Assembly (NCBI GenBank): GCA_020831885.1 | Contig: JAFIFU010000010.1 | Location: 1-64,000, forward strand | Source: Ectothiorhodospiraceae bacterium | Lineage (GTDB): Bacteria > Pseudomonadota > Gammaproteobacteria > Nitrococcales > Aquisalimonadaceae | DNA: 64,000 nt | Direction: 5' to 3' | In this document: piece by piece, positions 1 to 7,495 of the stretch | Layout: each line of letters begins with the position of its first letter | Numbering within the stretch: position 1 is the first letter of the stretch | Made by a program: the position numbers and the translations under genes | Notes under the pieces: generated by a model | What the model was told of the DNA's origin: nothing | The model's database searches: none | Seen by the model: the letters and a program-made list of their open reading frames with translations, nothing else

Positions 1-51
1 CCCCCCGCCCCCCCCCCCCCCCCCCCGCCGCGGGGGGGGGGGACCCGGGCC
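1..51. other. C/G homopolymer-rich low-complexity edge
   Basis: The first ~42 bases are almost pure C followed by a G run, and no coding frame or motif is visible. The run abuts the nirS terminator hairpin at the very edge of the window, so it may be an assembly or sequencing artefact rather than real biology. Confidence 0.6.
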
Positions 52-78
52 CCGGAGCGCCCCGCGGGGCTGCTCCGG
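52..78 (-). terminator. GC-rich hairpin after nirS
   Basis: CCGGAGC-GCCCC (52-63) pairs with GGGGC-t-GCTCCGG (66-78), forming a 12-bp stem with one bulge and a minimal loop, 14 bases beyond the nirS stop. No clean T-run follows because the edge homopolymer begins there. It is read as the nirS transcript end. Confidence 0.5.
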
Positions 79-92
79 CCAGGTACGCGGCA

Positions 93-1715
93 TCAGCCGA
101 TGTGGTTCTTCCGGTTGTAGACGTTGAATTTCCCGGTGGGCGTCTCCAGGCCCTTGATGCGTGCCTTCTCCTCGAGGGTCTTGTCGTCGTAGACGACGAT
201 TTCGCCTTCCTCCAGGTGGCCGCGACCCCGTGCCCAGACGGATACCCAGACCTCGTCGCCCGCCTGGTTGTATTCCATGTGCACGGCGACCGCGTCGTAT
301 TCCGGACCGAGATCGGTGACCTGGATCGGCGTCAGCTCCCGGGTCTCCTTGTTCATAACCATCACCCACTGGTTGACGTCAGGCTCGGGATGCATGGCCT
401 GGTCGATCCAGACGTTGGGGGAGTTCGGATGGCTGCGTACGAACAGGCCAGGGCCGTCCGTCTCCACCGAGAAGCAGATCTCCCAGGCCTGGTCGGGATG
501 GCCTTCCGGGTCATTGCCCCAGGCGGTCATCAGGCCTTCACCCAAGTGGGTGGTGCCGGCCACCGGACCACATTCGGGGTCATTCCAGTTGGCGCCGGGA
601 CCCGGGTGGGGAATCTGTCCGGTGTTCAGCATGCCCACCCGCTTGCGGGTGTGGGTATCCACAAACACCATGTGGTGGCTGAAGTTGGCGGCGATCTGGA
701 AGTAACGACCCGTGGGGTCGAAGAAGCCGTCGTGCAGGAACTCCTTGGACTCGATCATCTCCACCCGCAGGTTCTCAATGTCGGAATAGTCCACCTGCCA
801 GATCTGACCGGTCTCCTTTACGTTCACCAGGAAGGTGGGTGCCCCGGGGGTGTTGTACAGCGCGGCCACACGGGCCTCGTGCACGTACTCGCCGTGGGTG
901 TTGTAGCCGCGCGTCGAAACCACCTTCAGCGGCTCCATGGTGTCGGCATCCGTGATCACGAAGTGCGGGGGCCAGTAGCCGCCGCCGATCACGTACTTGT
1001 CCTTCCACTCGCCGTAGTGGGAGACGGCCACGTCGCGGGCGTCATAGGCGATGAAGACTTCCGCGGTGACCTGGGGCGGGTCCATCCAGAGGTCGATCTT
1101 GGACAGGCGCCCGTCGCGGCCCTGGGTGTACCAGAAGCGGCCGTCGGAACTCTCCTTGGCCACATGCACTGCGTAGCCGGTTTCCACCTTGGTCACCACT
1201 TCCTTGGTGTCGCCGTCGATGATGGCCATCTGGCCGGCATCCCGCAGGATGGTGACAAAGAAGTTCTCCCAGTTGCGGTCATGCTGCGGCTCGGTGGGCA
1301 GGTCCTCCGGCTGGACGAACACCTGCCAGCGCTCCCGCATGTCCTCGATGGACATCTCCGGCGGCTCCGTCGGCTCCATCTGGATGTAGTTGGAGATCAG
1401 CGTGATCTCCTCCTCGTCCAGAATGCCGTCGAAGTTGTTCATCCCGCCTTCCGTGCCCAGGGCGATGATCCGTTCCAGGCGCCGCTGGCCCAGTTCCCGC
1501 ATGTTGTCCGGCAGAAGGTCAGGGCCTGTCGCACCGCCGCGCAATGTCCCGTGGCAGCCCGCGCAGCGCTGGAAGTAGATGTTGTCGGCCCGCTCCAGAT
1601 CCTCACCCTCCAGAATGGGGTGATCCTGGGCCATGGCGCCTCCCGCTCCTGTCAGGGCCAGTGCCAACGGCACGCTGAGCCCCAGGAGCCCTGTCGTCAG
1701 TGTTTTTCTGTTCAT
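93..1715 (-). CDS. nirS: cytochrome cd1 nitrite reductase NirS
   Basis: This periplasmic enzyme reduces nitrite to nitric oxide using a covalent c haem and a d1 haem. The 540-residue protein starts with a Sec signal peptide (about 1-29, ending AMA). A short cytochrome c domain follows, with CAGCH at 51-55, and then an eight-bladed d1-haem propeller. Residues aligning with the known d1 site are visible: H184 (YAVH, proximal ligand), H328 (EFLHDG) and H370 (IPHPG). The C-terminus TPTGKFNVYN is family-typical. The length is slightly below the usual 560-600. The gene is monocistronic, with a hairpin after it and an FNR/Dnr box upstream. It is transcribed away from the haem d1 operon that supplies its cofactor. 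Confidence 0.97.
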   Translation of the reverse strand: MNRKTLTTGLLGLSVPLALALTGAGGAMAQDHPILEGEDLERADNIYFQRCAGCHGTLRGGATGPDLLPDNMRELGQRRLERIIALGTEGGMNNFDGILDEEEITLISNYIQMEPTEPPEMSIEDMRERWQVFVQPEDLPTEPQHDRNWENFFVTILRDAGQMAIIDGDTKEVVTKVETGYAVHVAKESSDGRFWYTQGRDGRLSKIDLWMDPPQVTAEVFIAYDARDVAVSHYGEWKDKYVIGGGYWPPHFVITDADTMEPLKVVSTRGYNTHGEYVHEARVAALYNTPGAPTFLVNVKETGQIWQVDYSDIENLRVEMIESKEFLHDGFFDPTGRYFQIAANFSHHMVFVDTHTRKRVGMLNTGQIPHPGPGANWNDPECGPVAGTTHLGEGLMTAWGNDPEGHPDQAWEICFSVETDGPGLFVRSHPNSPNVWIDQAMHPEPDVNQWVMVMNKETRELTPIQVTDLGPEYDAVAVHMEYNQAGDEVWVSVWARGRGHLEEGEIVVYDDKTLEEKARIKGLETPTGKFNVYNRKNHIG

Positions 1716-1793
1716 GACATGCCTCGCTTCTCTTCCCTATGGACGGTCGATCGGGAGGGGCGCATGCGCGCCGCCCACCTCCACCTGTGGCCA

Positions 1794-1835
1794 CTAATAG
1801 CGAGTTTGTGGATCAGGGTACTTGACCATTGTCAA
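1794..1835 (-). promoter_or_regulatory. nirS promoter: FNR/Dnr box plus -10
   Basis: TTGACCATTGTCAA at 1822-1835 is a perfect TTGAC-N4-GTCAA dyad. Read on the minus strand, TATTAG (1799-1794) lies about 32 bases from the dyad centre, the spacing of a class II FNR-type promoter (box at about -41.5). This predicts activation of nirS by Dnr or the FNR-like protein under anoxia/NO. Confidence 0.8.
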
Positions 1836-1932
1836 GGCCCATCCGGAGGCCGCTTGCTACCTTGATTTCACCCGGTTGCGAGTTGTTGCATGCGGCGCAT
1901 GCCGCCCCGGACGACGCGGTAGGGAGGCAACC

Positions 1933-2136
1933 ATGACCAATTACTGCAAGGGCATGCTGGCCATCGCTCTGATACTCGGCGCGATGGTGGTTCTGGGCTT
2001 CATGTCCCTCAACGGGCTCCATGACCAGGTGCAATCGTCGGCACCGGCCTATGCGGAGATCACCCAGTTGCCGGAGTACCAGCGGCTGGGCGCCGAGGCC
2101 GAGGCGCTGTGGATGAATCTGTTCACCGGGCACTGA
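1933..2136 (+). CDS. 67-aa single-pass membrane protein beside nirS
   Basis: This small protein starts at ATG 1933, preceded by a good ribosome site (GGGAGG, 6 bases upstream). A short cytoplasmic head (MTNYCKG) is followed by one hydrophobic helix (about residues 8-26) and a roughly 40-residue soluble tail rich in acidic residues. It has no cysteine haem motif and no family I recognise. It is divergent from nirS and convergent with the dnr-type gene. The 5' gap also holds the nirS FNR box, which could serve both directions. Function unknown; the position suggests a role near nitrite reduction or an envelope accessory. Confidence 0.6.
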   Translation: MTNYCKGMLAIALILGAMVVLGFMSLNGLHDQVQSSAPAYAEITQLPEYQRLGAEAEALWMNLFTGH

Positions 2137-2193
2137 GGTCCGGCAAACGGGCGCACTGACGCGTCGCGTCGCCGGATCCCGGTCGTCGTTTGT

Positions 2194-2961
2194 CTACGAG
2201 CCCGCGGGGGCCGGAATCCGTTGCCGTTGCCCGTTGCAAGGAGCGCCGGACGGCCTGCCCACGGGGCAGACGCCCTCGCGGCCCGCCAAGGCGAATCGTC
2301 GCAGGGCCTGCACATCATTGATCCGCACATGATTTCCTTCGCAGTGCACGTCCAGTTCCCGCAAGCGGGCCATGGCCCGCGAGAAGCTTTCCGGTTTCAT
2401 GCTCAGCCGTCCGGCGATCAGCAGCTTGTCGCAGGGCAGTGCGACCGTGGTCGAGCGTGCTTCGTGGGGGCAGAGGGACACGAGAAAGGCCGCCAGGCGC
2501 CGGTAGGTCGGCTGGTTGGTGATCTGGTCCAACTGGTGAATGAAATAGCGCAGCATGCCGGAGAGGTTCGCCAGCAGGTTCAGCGCGAGTTCGTGGTTCT
2601 CGCGCAGCTTCCGCAGGAAGCGATCCGCCGGGAAGACCAGTAGCCGGGCGTCGTCGGCCACGGCTGCATTCACCGGAAAACCCAGGCGGTCGAACATGGC
2701 TGCCTCGGCGAAGGAGTCTCCCTGGGTGAACAGACCCACCAGGCACTCGTTCCCGTCCGGGCTGTCCCGGAACAGCTTTACCCAGCCGTCGATGATGACG
2801 TAGAAGCGGTCCGCCGGCTCGCCCTGGGAGAACAGCAAGGTCCCGCGCTTGTAGCTGCGGTCGAAGGCATCGGCCGTGAGCAGGTCGATGGTCTCGTCCG
2901 AGAGCCCCGAGAACAGGGGAACCTTGCGAATGGTCTCGTAACAGATCCCGGCTTTCATCAT
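2194..2961 (-). CDS. dnr: Crp/Fnr-family regulator, Dnr type
   Basis: This is a 255-residue CRP/FNR-superfamily transcription factor. The N-terminal cyclic-nucleotide-binding-like beta-roll (about 15-130) is followed by a dimer helix and a winged helix. The recognition helix reads KPESFSRAMARL, with E191, S194 and R195 matching the FNR E-x-x-S-R code for TTGAY half-sites. There is no N-terminal iron-sulfur cysteine cluster, which fits Dnr-type NO sensors that use haem rather than FNR. Start 2961 is preferred because GGGAGG sits 4 bases upstream; a GTG 12 bases earlier is open but lies inside that site. The gene sits between nirS and nirE and is divergent from nirE. It probably activates the nir, nor and ccm promoters here. 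Confidence 0.85.
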   Translation of the reverse strand: MMKAGICYETIRKVPLFSGLSDETIDLLTADAFDRSYKRGTLLFSQGEPADRFYVIIDGWVKLFRDSPDGNECLVGLFTQGDSFAEAAMFDRLGFPVNAAVADDARLLVFPADRFLRKLRENHELALNLLANLSGMLRYFIHQLDQITNQPTYRRLAAFLVSLCPHEARSTTVALPCDKLLIAGRLSMKPESFSRAMARLRELDVHCEGNHVRINDVQALRRFALAGREGVCPVGRPSGAPCNGQRQRIPAPAGS

Positions 2962-3063
2962 TGCCTCCCGCACCGCCTTATTCAGGCATATGCATCAAGG
3001 TGCCGGCCCGTTCCGTGCCGGCTTGGCCTGTGCCCAAGATCCGGATTCGCTGTTTTGCGCGCC

Positions 3064-3103
3064 TTGATGCTTGTCAAGGGAAGGCGGGTACCCCGGTGCT
3101 AAC
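3064..3103 (+). promoter_or_regulatory. nirE operon promoter: FNR/Dnr box
   Basis: TTGATGCTTGTCAA at 3064-3077 is a TTGAT-N4-GTCAA box in the dnr/nirE divergent gap. A -10-like TGCTAA (3097-3102) lies about 29-31 bases from the box centre toward nirE, so activation is oriented to the haem d1 operon. No comparable -10 is seen toward dnr. Confidence 0.75.
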
Positions 3104-3194
3104 GTCCAGTCAGAACGAGTACCAGAGCCGTGTGGTCAGCCATCGGAACACGGTGCTGACCGCGCCGCTCCCCCGGCGGAGAGCGAGGCGGGCC

Positions 3195-4034
3195 ATGAAC
3201 GTGCTGCAGGAAACCACCAACGTCACCCCGAGCAGGTCGTCTGTCGAAGCGCCCGGCCGTGTTTACCTGGTGGGAGCCGGACCAGGAGCGCCGGATCTGC
3301 TCACGGTGCGGGCCCACCGGCTCATCCAGCGGGCCCGTGTGCTGGTCTACGACCGGCTCGTCTCCGAGGAAATCCTTGCCCTGGCGCCGGAATCGGCCAC
3401 CCGGGTGTTCGTGGGGAAGGCGCCTTCCCGCCATTCCCTGTCCCAGACGGAAATCAACGCCCTGCTGGTCAGTCTGGCCATGACCGGTCGCGACGTGGTG
3501 CGGCTCAAGGGTGGGGATCCGTTCATCTTCGGTCGTGGCGGGGAAGAGGCTGAACAGTTGGCCCTGCACGGCATCGCCTTCGAGGTGGTTCCCGGCATCA
3601 CGGCGGCATCCGGCTGCACCACCTCGCTGGGAATACCCCTGACCCACCGGGGCGTGGCCACCGGTGCACGGTTCGTCACCGGGCACTGCCGGGAGGGTGT
3701 GGATCTGGACCTGAACTGGAACAGCCTGGCCGATCCGCAGACCACCCTGGTGGTGTACATGGGGCTGGCCAATGCCCGCTGCATGAGCGAGCGCCTGCAG
3801 GAGGCTGGGCTGTCCGGGGACACCCCGGCCCTGGCTATCGCCTCCGGCACCACGCCGCAGCAGCGCACCTGCCGCAGCACCCTGCGCGATCTGCCCCGGG
3901 ACGTGGCGGCGGCGGGGCTGCGCGCACCGGTGCTACTGGTGATCGGCAAGGTGGTGGCCGAGGCCGAGCGTCTGGGTATCTACGGAATGCCGGCCGGCCG
4001 GGCGGACCTGACCCAGGAGGTGCGCCGTGCCTGA
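3195..4034 (+). CDS. nirE: uroporphyrinogen-III C-methyltransferase NirE
   Basis: This enzyme makes precorrin-2 from uroporphyrinogen III with two SAM, the entry step to haem d1. The 279-residue protein has the SUMT signatures: VYLVGAGPGAPDLLT near the N-terminus, VRLKGGDPFIFGRGGEE, PGITAASGCTTSLGIPLTHR, and the TLVVYMG motif. Only the methyltransferase domain is present, without the CysG dehydrogenase/ferrochelatase half, as expected for NirE. Start 3195 has GAGCGAGG upstream; longer upstream frames have no SAM-enzyme content. It is the first gene of the nir biosynthesis operon, and its stop overlaps nirC. Confidence 0.93.
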   Translation: MNVLQETTNVTPSRSSVEAPGRVYLVGAGPGAPDLLTVRAHRLIQRARVLVYDRLVSEEILALAPESATRVFVGKAPSRHSLSQTEINALLVSLAMTGRDVVRLKGGDPFIFGRGGEEAEQLALHGIAFEVVPGITAASGCTTSLGIPLTHRGVATGARFVTGHCREGVDLDLNWNSLADPQTTLVVYMGLANARCMSERLQEAGLSGDTPALAIASGTTPQQRTCRSTLRDLPRDVAAAGLRAPVLLVIGKVVAEAERLGIYGMPAGRADLTQEVRRA

Positions 4035-4344
4035 ACGCATCCTGGCCGCGGTCATCCTGAGCCTCTTGCTGTTGAGCGGAGCACAGGCCGAGCCGGTGGA
4101 GGACAAGCGGGCGTCGGAACTGCGCCACCTGCTGGTGCAGGAATGCGGTTCCTGCCACGGGCTAACGATGCGCGGCGGGCTCGGCCCCGCCCTGACGCCC
4201 GAGGCGCTGGAGGACCGCCACGATATCGGACTGAAGGCCATCATCCTGCACGGCGTGCCGGGTACTGCCATGCCCGGCTGGGAACGGTTCCTGACCGAGG
4301 AGGAGGCCGCATGGCTGGTGGATCTGCTGCGGGAGGGATTGTGA
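4027..4344 (+). CDS. nirC: small cytochrome c55X NirC
   Basis: This 105-residue periplasmic monohaem cytochrome c has a signal peptide (about 1-21, ending GAQA) and CGSCH at 40-44. A likely axial methionine lies in GTAMPGW. NirC can donate electrons to NirS and has been linked to d1 haem maturation. It starts at GTG 4027 with CAGGAGG upstream and overlaps the nirE stop by 8 bases. The ATGA overlap with nirF shows translational coupling. Confidence 0.9.
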   Translation: MPERILAAVILSLLLLSGAQAEPVEDKRASELRHLLVQECGSCHGLTMRGGLGPALTPEALEDRHDIGLKAIILHGVPGTAMPGWERFLTEEEAAWLVDLLREGL

Positions 4345-5540
4345 TGAAGCGAGGCGCGATCGGGGTCGGCGCGGCGGTCTTTGCACTGGTGCTGCTGCTG
4401 GGGTTCCCAGGTGTGCAGGCCGACGAATTGCGCGGCACCGGCGATCTGGGCGTGATCATCGAACGGGAGCCGGGCAGCCTGCTGATCGTGGAAAGCACCG
4501 GCAAGACCCGCCTGATGCGGGTGGAGGATCTGGGGGATTTCTCCCATGCCAGCGTCAAGTACTCCCGTGATGCGCGTTATGCCTTCGTCTTCGGCCGCGA
4601 CGGTGGCTTGAGCCGCATCGACATACTGCGCGGGGTTGTGGAGGAGCGGGTGATGCAGGCCGGTAACAGCGTCGGCGGGGCCATCTCCCAGGACGGCACC
4701 CTGGTGGCCGTGTCCAACTACGATCCCGGCGGCGTTCACATCTTCCGTTCAGAGGATCTGGGGCTGGTGGCGAAAATTCCGGCTGAATACGGCGACGAGG
4801 GCAAGCTGTCCCGGGTGGTCGGCCTGGTGGATGCCCCCGGCAAGCGCTTCGTGTTCAGTCTGTTCGATGCCGGCGAGATCTGGGTGGCGGATTTCAGCGA
4901 CGACCCGCGGTCACCGGACATCCTCCGTTTCCGGGATGTGGGCCGGCAGCCCTATGACGCCCTGATCACGCCGGACGGGCGCTACTACATCGCCGGCCTG
5001 TTCGGCGAGGACGGCCTGGTGCTGCTGGATCTGTGGGATCTGGACGCCGGCCCGAAGCGCATCATGGACGGCTACGGCCGTGGCGAGGAACCGCTGCCGG
5101 TGTTCAAGATGCCCCACCTGGAAGGCTGGGCGGCGGCCAACGGCCTGCTGTTCCTGCCCGCGGTCGGTCGTCACGAGCTGCTGGTGGTGAACCCGGACGG
5201 CTGGCGGGAAGTGACCCGCATCCCGCTGCACGGCCAGCCGATCTTCGCCGTGGCGCGGCCGGACGGCCGCCAGATCTGGGTGAACTTCGCCTTCCCGGAC
5301 AACGACACCATCCAGGTGGTGGATGTAGCCACGCTGGAGGTAGCGCATGAACTCAAGCCGGGTTCCGGCGTACTGCATATGGAATTCACGCCGCGGGGCG
5401 AGCAGGCCTGGTTGTCGGTGCGTGACGAGAACCGGGTGGACGTCTACGACCCGCACACCCTGGAGCGGCTCACCTCGCTGGAAGCCACGACCCCCAGCGG
5501 CATCTTCATGACCTGGCGCGCGCACAGGATCGGGCTCTAG
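4344..5540 (+). CDS. nirF: haem d1 biosynthesis protein NirF
   Basis: This 398-residue propeller protein resembles the NirS d1 domain but lacks a CXXCH. It is required for haem d1 synthesis after sirohaem decarboxylation, between NirDLGH/NirJ and NirN. An N-terminal hydrophobic leader (about 1-26, VQADEL) looks like a cleavable Sec signal rather than a lipobox, since there is no cysteine; some characterised NirF proteins are lipoproteins. Repeats of the NirS/NirN type are visible (YSRDARYAFVFGRDGGLSRID, VLHMEFTPRGEQAWLSVRDEN). The start overlaps the nirC stop (ATGA). Confidence 0.93.
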   Translation: MKRGAIGVGAAVFALVLLLGFPGVQADELRGTGDLGVIIEREPGSLLIVESTGKTRLMRVEDLGDFSHASVKYSRDARYAFVFGRDGGLSRIDILRGVVEERVMQAGNSVGGAISQDGTLVAVSNYDPGGVHIFRSEDLGLVAKIPAEYGDEGKLSRVVGLVDAPGKRFVFSLFDAGEIWVADFSDDPRSPDILRFRDVGRQPYDALITPDGRYYIAGLFGEDGLVLLDLWDLDAGPKRIMDGYGRGEEPLPVFKMPHLEGWAAANGLLFLPAVGRHELLVVNPDGWREVTRIPLHGQPIFAVARPDGRQIWVNFAFPDNDTIQVVDVATLEVAHELKPGSGVLHMEFTPRGEQAWLSVRDENRVDVYDPHTLERLTSLEATTPSGIFMTWRAHRIGL

Positions 5541-5542
5541 CC

Positions 5543-6058
5543 ATGACCGGACAGCGGAATTCGCAAAACACGGCGGGAACTGAGGGGTACGCACCGTTCG
5601 AACGCCGTCTGCTGAACGACTATCAGCACGAACTGCCCCTGGTGCCGCGGCCTTTTGCCGCCATCGGCGAACGTCTGGGCGTGGGGGAGCAGGCGGTGCT
5701 GGATGCCCTGATCCGGTTCCGCGAGCAGGGTGTTGTCAGCCGGGTGGGGGCCACGCTGAAGCCAGGCACCGTGGGTGCCGCCACCTTGGCGGCCATGGCG
5801 GTGCCGGCGGCGGACATGGAGCGGGTGGCGGCTCTGATCAGCGCGCGCCCCGAAGTGAATCACAACTATGAGCGTGAGCACGAGCTGAACCTCTGGTTCG
5901 TGGCCATGGCTCCCGACGACGAGGCGTTGCGGGCCGTACTGGCGGAGATCGAGGCTCAGGCCGGGTATCCGCTGCTGGATCTGCGCCTGGTCTGCGATTA
6001 CCACCTGGATCTGGGGTTCGACATCCTATGGATATCTGCGAACGGGACCGGCGCCTGA
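5543..6058 (+). CDS. nirD: sirohaem decarboxylase subunit NirD
   Basis: This 171-residue Lrp/AsnC-like protein is a subunit of the NirDLGH complex that decarboxylates sirohaem to didecarboxysirohaem. An N-terminal winged-helix-like part (about 20-75) is followed by an alpha/beta AsnC-type domain. The signature HNYEREHELNLWFV (about 111-124) contains a histidine of the type implicated in sirohaem decarboxylases. It begins 2 bases after nirF and overlaps nirL by 31 bases. The first of four related genes, it pairs best with nirG (both carry xHNYxREHxLNxWFV). Confidence 0.88.
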   Translation: MTGQRNSQNTAGTEGYAPFERRLLNDYQHELPLVPRPFAAIGERLGVGEQAVLDALIRFREQGVVSRVGATLKPGTVGAATLAAMAVPAADMERVAALISARPEVNHNYEREHELNLWFVAMAPDDEALRAVLAEIEAQAGYPLLDLRLVCDYHLDLGFDILWISANGTGA

Positions 6059-6555
6059 TCGGCGCCTTGCAGGACGGATTGCCCCTGGTGCGGCGCCCCT
6101 ACGCCTCCTTGGGTGAGGCGGTGGGAATGGCCGAAAGCGAAGTGATCCGGCGCATCGCCCGCCTCAAGGAAGCCGGCATCATCCGCCGCTTCGGCGTGAT
6201 CGTGCGGCATCACGAGCTGGGGTACCGGGCCAATGCGATGATGGTCTGGGCCCTGCCCGAGGACCAGGTGGACACCCTGGGGCAACGGCTCGCCCGGGAG
6301 GCGCCGGTCACCCTGTGCTACCGGCGCCTCCCGGCGCCGCCCCGGTGGCCCTACAACCTGTACTGCATGATCCACGGACAGAGCCGGGAGGCGGTGCTGG
6401 CGGCGCGGGATGCGTTGGTGGCGCGGCACGGGCTCGAACGCTACCCCCACCGGGTGCTGTTCAGTAGCCGCCGCTTCAAGCAGCGGGGCGCGCGTTATCT
6501 GCCGGGCGCGCCGCGCCCCACCTGGAACGGGGAGGCGGACCATGGACGCGCTTGA
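6028..6555 (+). CDS. nirL: sirohaem decarboxylase subunit NirL
   Basis: This 175-residue AsnC-like member of the NirDLGH set starts at ATG 6028 inside the end of nirD. Its hallmarks are IIRRFGVIVRHHELGYRANAMMVW and CYRRL...WPYNLYCMIHG, which match NirL/NirH rather than NirD/NirG. It is expected to form one half of a NirDL-type heterodimer, with the histidine pair in VRHHELG near the catalytic site. The assignment of L versus H rests on gene order; the two are close paralogues. Confidence 0.85.
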   Translation: MDICERDRRLIGALQDGLPLVRRPYASLGEAVGMAESEVIRRIARLKEAGIIRRFGVIVRHHELGYRANAMMVWALPEDQVDTLGQRLAREAPVTLCYRRLPAPPRWPYNLYCMIHGQSREAVLAARDALVARHGLERYPHRVLFSSRRFKQRGARYLPGAPRPTWNGEADHGRA

Positions 6556-6985
6556 CCGGGCTCTGGTGAATCGCCTGCAGGACGGCATACCGGTGGCCGA
6601 ACGGCCGTTTCAGGCCACCGCCCAGGAACTGGGCATCACCGAACAGGCGGTGGTGGACCGCATTCAGCGCATGGTGGATGCGGGCGTACTGAGCCGCTTC
6701 GGCCCCCTGTACAACGCGGAACGGCTGGGCGGCGAGGTCACCCTGGCCGCCATGGCGGTGCCGGAGGAGCGTTTCGAGGACGTAGCCGCGCTGGTCAACG
6801 GCTATCCGGAAGTGGCCCACAACTACGCCCGGGAGCACAAGCTCAACATGTGGTTCGTGGTTTCCACGGAACAGCCCGGCCGTATCCGGGTGGTGCTGGA
6901 CGACATCCGCCGCCGCAGCGGGCTGCCGGTCTACGACATGCCCCGGGAGCGGGAATTCTATATCGGCCTGAGGTTCAAGCTGTGA
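6542..6985 (+). CDS. nirG: sirohaem decarboxylase subunit NirG
   Basis: This 147-residue AsnC-like protein is close to NirD (AHNYAREHKLNMWFVV, about 95-110). ATG 6542 is chosen because everything upstream in this frame lies within nirL and lacks family similarity. It overlaps the nirL end by 14 bases and the nirH start by 4. It is inferred to pair with NirH in sirohaem decarboxylation. Confidence 0.87.
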   Translation: MDALDRALVNRLQDGIPVAERPFQATAQELGITEQAVVDRIQRMVDAGVLSRFGPLYNAERLGGEVTLAAMAVPEERFEDVAALVNGYPEVAHNYAREHKLNMWFVVSTEQPGRIRVVLDDIRRRSGLPVYDMPREREFYIGLRFKL

Positions 6986-7485
6986 CCGCGCCGGACAAGG
7001 ACAGCTATCAGCCCGATGCGGTGGACCGCCGGATCATCCGGGCCACCCAGCAGGGGCTGCCGCCCGGCGTCCGGCCGTATCGGGTGCTGGCCCGGTCTCT
7101 GGATCTGCCGGTGGATGAGGTTATGCAGCGGCTGCAGCGCATGCTGGATTCCGGCGCCATCCGCCGTATTGCGGCCATTCCCCAGCATTACGCTCTGGGA
7201 ATCCGGGCCAACGGCATGTCGGTCTGGGACGTGGACGATGCCCGGGTGGACGCGCTTGGGCGGGAAGTGGGCATGCTGCCCTTCGTCAGCCACGCCTACC
7301 GCCGCCCCCGGCATCCACCCATCTGGCCCTACAACCTGTTTGCCATGGTGCATGGCCGCAGCCGGCAGGAGGTGGAGGCCAAGGTGGCGGAAATTGCCCG
7401 CCTGCTGGGGGATGCCTGCCGGGGTCACGAGGTTCTCTACAGTAGCCGCCTGTTGAAGAAGACCGGTCTGCGGCTTGCCGGCTGA
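6982..7485 (+). CDS. nirH: sirohaem decarboxylase subunit NirH
   Basis: This 167-residue AsnC-like protein is paralogous to NirL, sharing IRRIAAIPQHYALGIRANGMSVW and SHAYRRP...WPYNLFAMVHG. It starts at GTG 6982, whose last bases overlap the nirG TGA. It completes the D-L-G-H series; all four are separate genes here, as in Pseudomonas, not fused as in some Paracoccus-type clusters. Confidence 0.87.
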   Translation: MTAPDKDSYQPDAVDRRIIRATQQGLPPGVRPYRVLARSLDLPVDEVMQRLQRMLDSGAIRRIAAIPQHYALGIRANGMSVWDVDDARVDALGREVGMLPFVSHAYRRPRHPPIWPYNLFAMVHGRSRQEVEAKVAEIARLLGDACRGHEVLYSSRLLKKTGLRLAG

Positions 7486-7495
7486 GGGAGGGAGC

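Noticed and set aside
102..1865. 587-codon open frame opposite nirS
   Set aside because: It mirrors nirS; the protein is low-complexity Val/His/Leu-rich without motifs, as expected from the complement of a GC-rich gene.
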